From positions 248,001 through 312,000 of the forward strand of contig CAWUHX010000173.1 of assembly GCA_963922205.1 (NCBI GenBank): a stretch of 64,000 nucleotides of DNA. Direction: 5' to 3'. A program made the position numbers and the translations under genes. The notes beneath the pieces were generated by a model, which was not told the origin of the DNA, made no database searches, and saw only the letters and a program-made list of their open reading frames with translations. Below, piece by piece: positions 57,500 to 64,000 of the stretch. This DNA comes from Romanomermis culicivorax. Its lineage: Eukaryota; Nematoda; Enoplea; Mermithida; Mermithidae. Every line of letters starts with the position of its first letter. Positions within the stretch are counted from its first letter, which is position 1.

Positions 57500-59185
57500 C
57501 TATGAAAATTTTTTTTTAATTTTGAAAAAATAAAAAGAAATTTAAAAAAAACTTTTTTAATGAAAAAAATAAAACGAAAACAAAAAATTTTAGGAAACAT
57601 AAAAAAAATTTAAAATATAAAAAAAGTTTAAAATTTAAAAAAAACTAAAAACTAAATTCTTTTTCTGAAAACAATACTATCTGAAAATTTAAAAGAATTA
57701 AGAAAAACCCAAAAACCCAAATTTTGTCAAGAAAATGCACCCAGAAAAACCCAAAAACCCAAAAACCCAGGTCTTGCCAACCCTGTGCGATATGTAAGGA
57801 GCATTCAAGGAAAAGAAGAAAAATTATAAATAAAGGGAAATATACAATACGCAATGAATGTAATCAAAACTCATAAAAAATCAACCACAGAATTGTACCA
57901 ATGCATCACGTATGCACAGGAAAGCTGAAATGACGCAACTTTTAAGTACCTATACCGTTTTTGATAAGAGGGTTTTAACTTGATAGATTATTACATATGT
58001 TATTAATATTACAAACTGCAGTTGAAAGTCACACATAGACATTTCAGATGTTTCCAAATTTGGCTTTTCAAACCTGTCTGTAACTACAGCAAATCGGTCT
58101 TATTATATATACTATCCTCGCTTGCATGATAGATACGTATTTTTGTAAGATGTTTTTCTACCTAGTAGTGACGTCAAGTCACATAAAAATGAGCCACTCA
58201 AAAGCTCTTCTCTTTGTTAACCTACAGTATGCTTAACTGATCTATATACAATTTTATTATTGTTTTCTCATTTATATTTTGAAATTTCGAGCTAAGAAAA
58301 TTGAAAAGCTTAGCGTAACAATGAATCCAGGATTATTATACTCAATCATATTTTGTAAAATTTTGATGATATGGATCAATGGATGTCACCTCGTATGGTC
58401 AGAGTACACTCTACGAAAGATTTAGCGTCCAATTTTTTTGTGAGCAAATTATAGCAAACTAAACTCATGTACTAAATGTGTGCTTGCAAGATGGGTACGA
58501 AGGAAAGGATCCTTTGTGTGCGAAATGTATCATAAAAATACGACTTTTTTTATTTTGTAGTGAAGTCAATTCAACTAAATTGATTGTTATTTTAATTTAG
58601 ATAGACACCAATACATGCCTAGAAGATCAACCAATATGAAAAAACAGTTTCCTAATGATTTTGGAAAAAAACCAAAAAAACCAAAAAACCAGAGATTTTC
58701 CAATTTTTTGGTTTTTTTAAAAAACCAAAAAAACCAAAAACCAAAAAACCAAAGCCTTGCCAACCCTGAGAATGATGTCTTCAATTTCCACCTACAATAA
58801 ACGCAAAAGTTCAGATTGCAAACGTTTAAAAAATATTCCAATCATCGAGAGAAAAAATTGAGAGAATTGATGAAAAATCTTTATTTTCGGCGACATATAA
58901 TTGACTGTAAACGATTAGAAAATGAAACGAGCTAACTTGATTGATAGAAACTGCTGAGAATTAATTAGTAAGTCGGAGTAGATATGCTAACGACGACCGC
59001 GCCGCGCCGGAAAATTTTGAGATTTTGACCTTTTAAAGTCCACCAAAACACATCTTTTCGGTTTAGAGTTCCCCAAAATTTTTTCCACAATGAGAACCAT
59101 ACCCAAAATTTATTTCCTCATTTCGAAATTTTTTTCCTCAAAAGACCCCATTTGAGGAAAAAAACGGTGGTATGTAGACAGACAA

Positions 59186-60486
59186 ACTGTAGAAACAAAA
59201 CATGCTCACAAATCGGCTATCGATCGATCCCAGACGAAGTGATTACTGTAGACTACTCCGTACTCCCGGAACGAATTCTACAGACATCCTCAGTTTCAAA
59301 TTTCAAAACTTGACATATATCAAATAGCTGAAGAATTAGTGCTTATTTCTCAGAATAATAACTATTTCATTGAGAAAGAAGTAGGATTCATTTGAAGCCA
59401 GTTTTCAATTTTACAATTCTCCGCCGCAGCCTTCGGCGTATCTTGGAAAATGATCAACACACCGAAAGTCCCTGCTGACTATATCCCACACATTTTGAAA
59501 ATATCGATGCAGAAATCCCATGAAAGAAAGTTCAGTACGGAAAAAAGTAGTAAGCTTATCACTGTAATCAATGAGATTTTTTTTCGTCAGAAGTGTTGGA
59601 ACTTTCGTCGAATAACTTTTCGAAATTTATCGATTAGCACTCGGGGATTGACGCAATTGTGTCCAAATCGACAAGGTAGAAAACGACGACGACGAAGAAG
59701 AAAGTTCCACAAAACCGAACAGCGCAGGACATACATTGTCAAAGACGGCTATCAACTAATAAATTCCAAAAAAATTAAATTTCTACGATTTTCGTTCATG
59801 TTTTCGGCATAGTGGTTTTTAATGCTGCGATGCAAAACAGCGCCACCAAAATAAAGTTATCTGCTTTGTTAGTTCTAAATCTAAACAACGAGAGAGAACA
59901 GCGCCCCAAAATTTAAAAAATATGTTAACAGTTTTTGTTTACGATTCATAACTAGACGAAGCTCATCTTTCAGTCGAAAAAAACGTTTTTCAAGCAGCGT
60001 TAGGCCAAAAATGTTTCCCCAAGCGATCCCCGGTCCGTCAGACAGCTTGCAAAGTTTTTTTTAAAAATTGAATCCAAATTTGAGAGCCGAAAAAAAATTA
60101 TTCACGTACAGTAAACTTTTCTACTGGCCCACTCTGATTTGCTGCTGTATATAGATAAGAAGTCTTGATTATTGCGAAACCTATCCCGTGACTATACCTT
60201 CAACTAGGTCATTGAATGAAATTTTCAGTTCTTCTGTTTGCCGTTCGCTGACTAGAAATGTTGATCATCGATTACAGTAATAAGCTATTATTTTTTCACG
60301 TTTAACCTACTTTCATGGAGTCGCTGCATCGATCACTTCAAAATTAAATTGAGTATATAGGTAAAGATTGCGTATCCAATTGCACTACTGTTTTACTTCT
60401 CGCTGCGCTTCATTTTAAATTAAACGGGCTGCAGCAGCCGTTATCAACTGAATCCACGGTGTGGTTCATTCGATTACAAGCCGGAG
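59186..60486. other. Unassigned region left of the inhibitor-2-like gene
   Basis: Holds a 120-codon plus-strand ORF (59450-59812), strongly basic with GRKRRRRRRKFHK, which I cannot assign; its surroundings show no splice sites I trust. A short direct repeat, CGCTGCATCGATCACTTC near 60323, recurs near 60990. Confidence 0.35.
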
Positions 60487-60492
60487 TTTATT
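60487..60492 (-). terminator. Poly(A) signal of the inhibitor-2-like gene
   Basis: AATAAA on the minus strand, about 110 bp downstream of the stop codon at 60603-60605. Placement fits a cleavage and polyadenylation signal. Confidence 0.5.
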
Positions 60493-60602
60493 ATTGTTGT
60501 GTTCAACGCACGTTTTACTCAGAGAAAAAATGGCATTCAATAATATAACACAGTCGTAAGTAAAATTCGATGTGTGCATAGAGGCGACAGGGAATTCCTT
60601 CA

Positions 60603-60692
60603 TCATTTTTCATCCTCTTCTCGATCAGGATTTGCTTTTTCTCTGTCGGACTTATCCGTGTTCTGTAACTCGCTTTGTGGTGTCTTCTTCGA
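60603..60692 (-). CDS. PPP1R2: Terminal exon, protein phosphatase inhibitor 2-like
   Basis: Last exon of a second minus-strand gene: SKKTPQSELQNTDKSDREK, ANPDREEDEK, then TGA TGA. Hydrophilic acidic tail, as at the C-terminus of inhibitor-2. Phase 0, acceptor GCTTTGCAG. A canonical AATAAA (minus strand; 60487-60492) lies about 110 bp after the stop, so the 3' UTR is short. Confidence 0.6.
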   Translation of the reverse strand, partial: SKKTPQSELQNTDKSDREKANPDREEDEK

Positions 60693-61198
60693 CTGCAAAG
60701 CATAAATGACATCAAACCATTTAGAAATATGATCTACGATCTGTTTTTTATGACATGCTTGTTAACTGAAAAGTGACAAAAATAAGTACCGCATCACAAA
60801 GCTCCTCTTTACTCGAAAAGTAGTAAGCGTAGGCTGAGTATAGACTCACGTATTTCTATACCAGGTTTATTTATTGCATTTCCTTCATGATGCAGACTCC
60901 TTGATGATCACTCTTCTCAACCATTTAAAGCTTATCTAAATTGATTGCCTGATCTCTAGTAAGGCTGCGCTTGCCGAAACTCCGACCGCTGCATCGATCA
61001 TTTCAAAATGAATAGAGTATAGTTTAACCACGATTATGATTTGGCAGGAAATGACAAAAATGTGAAATAGTAACTTACTTTCCACAAAAGCATTTCAAGA
61101 AAAGCAGACCGTAATTCATGTTATTTAGATAAATCCACCAAAAAAAAATTCCCATCGCTTTTCAGATTTCTCCTCAAAGATTTATTCAAAGAGCATAC

Positions 61199-61354
61199 TG
61201 GTTGAGCATCCGATTTGTCCTCCATTGCTGCGAATTTCAAAGCCCCCTGTGCCGCCGAAAATTCATTTTTGTAGTGTTTGTCGCGTTTACTTTTGAAATC
61301 ATCACTTTTTTCATCAACATACGTTTCGGCGTTTTTCTGATCTTCTAGCGTGGG
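61199..61354 (-). CDS. PPP1R2: Penultimate exon, protein phosphatase inhibitor 2-like
   Basis: 52 codons, phase 0-0, acceptor TATATATAG, donor CCA|GTATGC. The core FKSKRDKHYKNEFSAAQ, then GALKFAAMED, resembles the 'FE.KRK.HYNEF.A...A..L' block (the HYNE motif) with which inhibitor-2 proteins occupy the PP1 active site. The insertion of K in HY-K-NE and the missing L-A-R-K-L pattern make this a divergent member. The upstream exons (KGILK and KSVKW-like motifs) should lie to the right; I did not find them before 64000. Another R/K-rich coiled protein is possible. Confidence 0.5.
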
Positions 61355-64000
61355 CTATATATATTATTGAAGTTTACAATGCGAATAATCAGTGGTCACA
61401 ATTAAATCAGGAGCTACAAATGCACAGTTTCAGAGCCAAAAACTGCTGGGGTCACACTACATACATGGGGGATGCGTGACTTTTTTTGCAGTACCACTGC
61501 AAGGCAAGTTAAGTACCATTATGCACACCAAGTTGGTGGTTGTAGGTTTATGATGGGTTTCCATACGTTAATATGTATAATTTTTTATCAATACTAAAGT
61601 TTTGCATATCAGGTGAAAATTGGAGGTTTTCTTAGGCCTGATGAACTCAAAAACCTACTAAAGGTGGAATTTGTTGAGGTCAGAATTCTGTGATTTGATC
61701 CCCAAATTTCCTTCCAAGAACGTGTATGCTAGACATGAAGAAATTCTGAATTTGAATCGAAAAAATTATCATGCTATTTTCTTTTTTTTTGTACTAAATC
61801 CAACTGTTAAGTGATTGCAGTACATACAGAATGACAAAAAACGCAGTCCTGTTTCAGCCAACCGACAACTCCTTGGAGGCTTATTAGTCATATATAGTAT
61901 CAAATTATTAGTCCGTCTAAGACAAAAATGTTTGTATTTCCATCATTTTGGAAACAACAAATAAACGCTTCGGGCGGACTCACACCACAGTGATATTTTT
62001 TGCTCCAATAGAATTTTCCTGAATGCAACATAAAGCATCAGTAACTCCAATACACTGATTGAGAGAGCAACTCCTATCACACCGATGAATGAATTGAGAA
62101 AAGCCTATGTGTTATTACATTTTCTCAACGTCAAGTCCGAAATATTATATCTGATTCGAATTAAATATATTCTTGCATCTCTCAAGTTTATCTGGATCAT
62201 TTATACCATCTCAACTTCCTGGACCATTTTTTGAAACATAAAGAACTACAAAATACCGTGAGTTGGATGTTAGTCATATGACCCCCAAAGTTCGCCTATT
62301 CCCGTTGTGCCAAAACGGTAAGAGCTAGAACCTCGGAGGTTTTTCATACTTTCGGGCCAGGGTGAATGTAGTCATTTGACATTTATCTGTAAACGTGCAA
62401 ATAGGCCTTTTTAGACCTCCAGCTACAGCATGCCTAACATTCGATGTAGCGCCCCCGAGCTCGATACTTCCCCCTTGCATACCCAGTGTCCCTCAGATTA
62501 CACTAAAATGGCCTAAACTTAAATGGAAATATGGTTTCAATCCAATCAAAGACCCGGGAACTCCCAAAATTCCACAATTTTGTTATATAAAGTTTATGGC
62601 TTCAAAAAAATTATATTTTGCATAAACCGTATTTCTGGTATGTTTTTCTAAGCATGATGCGCATCTAAGCATGCCAGGAACTATCTGAGCTCATGCCTAG
62701 CTGGACTATTGGAGCTCCGCGCAGTTGGACTGTCTGAGCTTCGCCTATTTGGACTGTGCATGCGAAACGACTGTTGGACTGTCTGCATGCGAAACGCAAA
62801 CGTCTGCAAGTGAGACGCAGCCACTCGCAAGTGAGCAGCAGCTGTTCATAAGCGAGACGCAACTGTCCGTGAGCATAACGCAGCCATCACAAGCGAGATG
62901 TAGCTGTCCACAAGCGAGATGTAGCTGTCCACGAGCGAGATGCAATCGTCCAGAGCGAGGTACAGCCATCCTAGAGTGAGATGCAGCCATCCGCAAGTAA
63001 AGCGCAGCCGTCTGCAAGCGAGACGCAGCTATCTACAGGTGGGGTGCTGCACTCCACAGGTGAGATGCAGCGGTCCGCAAGTGAAACGCAGCCTTTTGCT
63101 GGTGAGACGTAGCCGTCTGCGTATGAGATGTAGCCACACGAAAGAAAGTGACCCGTGCAAAATGTGATCTTTTTGGGGGTCTCAAAGTTTGCAATCTTGT
63201 AGCTTGATACTTTGGCCCATGCAGTTTCAACAGTGCGAAATCTGAGGCACATGGTCAAATCCTAAAAAATTGGAGATTTTTCTCTTCCTCAAAAAATTGT
63301 TCTGTAAAAGAGGTTTTCGAATCAATGAAGTCTGATGGACATTGTCAAAGAGAGCAAAAAACAACCAGATTCAAATAGTGAGGGTGCTCAGTAAAAATGA
63401 TTAGACTAGTTTATTGAAAAATGCCCAGATGAGGCAGAAGAGTTTGATGCTGAAAAAGGGGTGGAAAATGTGGTAAAAGTTGTGGACAAAATACCAAAAA
63501 TAAAAGAACAATACTATCTCCACAAAAAATTATAAAAATTCTTCACCCAAAAAAGAGGTTGATGGACATTGTGCCTTCTATTTTGTCTTTGAAAAAGTAT
63601 ATTGTGCAGCTGAGTACATGTTTCAACCAACACCTACACGTGTGTCAGATGCACACTTAACATGTGTAAAACTTATGTATAAGGATACACATGTGATTCT
63701 AATCTGTTGTGCAGGCCTTTCCTTAGGGAGTTAGAGAAAAATAGGTTTGAACTAGTTATAACTATTCCTTGGCTAAGCCTCAGATATGGTGCAACAGTTC
63801 ACCCCCAGACCTGGCAACAATAATAACACTCACCTCATTTAAAGGGGCCCCACAACGGCTCCTCGTAGACTCCCAGGGGAAAATCTAGATCCTCTTGAAG
63901 GAATGACACTCAAAGGATCCCTAGAATGGTCTTCCTTCTAATTGAGGTCTGCAATAGATGTACGCCTGGGCGTAGAGCCCTTCATTACTCACCTCAACCA
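61355..64000. other. Right edge, upstream of the inhibitor-2-like exons
   Basis: Apart from the minisatellite I see no further exon, though the gene's 5' part is expected here or beyond. 61440-62650 and 63150-64000 contain no recognised repeat or RNA gene. Confidence 0.4.
62750..63140. repeat. 21-bp minisatellite, about 17 copies
   Basis: Imperfect tandem units of consensus GCAAGCGAGAYGCAGCYGTC plus one base; most units are exactly 21 bp. Because 21 is a multiple of three, several frames stay open on both strands, giving C/S/A/R/Q-rich ORFs that I do not consider genes. A looser GGACTNTCTGAGCT-like prelude starts near 62660. Confidence 0.85.

Larger units (their letters stand above)
56517..57785. 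mobile_element. hAT-like element nested in the outer copy, carrying an RNase T2 exon
   Basis: Same family: CAGGGTTGGCAAAAACC ... GGTCTTGCCAACCCTG, with a perfect 8-bp TSD TGCGATAT (56509-56516, 57786-57793). Subterminal GGGTTTTTGGG tracts. Its 1,269 bp contain an A-rich repeat array and the RNase T2 exon with splice sites. Perfect duplications suggest a comparatively recent insertion. Confidence 0.9.
56158..58768. mobile_element. hAT-like element, CAGGGTTGGC termini (outer copy)
   Basis: Ends CAGGGTTGGCAAAAACC ... GCCTTGCCAACCCTG with a perfect 8-bp TSD AGAATGAT (56150-56157, 58769-58776). Subterminal tracts of GGTTTTTT and AACCAAAAAA. Without the nested copy it is about 1.3 kb; no transposase. 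It sits in an F6 repeat. Confidence 0.88.
55585..59185. repeat. F6 repeat split by nested hAT-like elements
   Basis: F6 words at 55590-56150 (GGGAACCGCACCCAAAATTT, CGGCGCAGAGCGCCGAAAAA, CGGCACGAAGCGCCG) continue after 58777. The split point is the AGAATGAT duplication. Confidence 0.55.

Noticed and set aside
60530-60555. Plus-strand ATG followed by a consensus donor (ATGGCATTCAATAAT ... GTAAGT)
   Set aside because: Looks like a first exon with a good start context, but lies beside the 3' UTR of the minus-strand gene and I found no second exon. Not enough to report as a gene.

Overview
This is eukaryotic, animal DNA. It is AT-rich, has very few long ORFs, and carries split genes with GT..AG introns. 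It holds the BAT2_N signature of the metazoan PRRC2 family and is dense in DNA transposons. I cannot name the species; an invertebrate with a repeat-rich genome fits.

The window is dominated by one minus-strand gene, a PRRC2 (BAT2/nocte) orthologue. I could follow it through 24 exons from its ATG at 48488 to at least 2357: 4,359 coding bases (1,453 codons) spread over 46 kb. The splice phase matches at every one of the 23 junctions. A weak candidate last exon lies at 601-678. The C-terminal exons (19-24) are all phase 0-0, and most end in the same short F.FDGF-like motif.

To the right, 48.5-60.5 kb appears to lack host genes. It holds a CR1-type non-LTR reverse transcriptase (52.3-53.97 kb) and stacked DNA transposons. 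At 60.6-61.35 kb lie the last two exons of a second minus-strand gene that resembles protein phosphatase inhibitor 2. A 21-bp minisatellite follows at 62.75-63.14 kb.

Most of the rest is transposon. By terminal inverted repeats and target-site duplications (TSDs) I recognise: a decayed hAT transposase element (20556-22268); at least eight hAT-like families of non-autonomous elements with 8-bp TSDs (called F1-F5, F7, the TAGGGATG and the CAGGGTTGGC families below), many nested; a Tc1/mariner-like element with roughly 310-bp terminal repeats; a Harbinger-like element with a TTA duplication; and two foldback elements whose arms are short tandem repeats, each with a 9-bp duplication. F6 and F8 are further repeats of unknown class.

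The most striking observation is an intact exon of an RNase T2 gene (catalytic HEWEKHG motif, both splice sites, one symmetric phase) inside a hAT-like element (56517-57785), itself nested in a second copy of the same family. It looks like host-exon capture.
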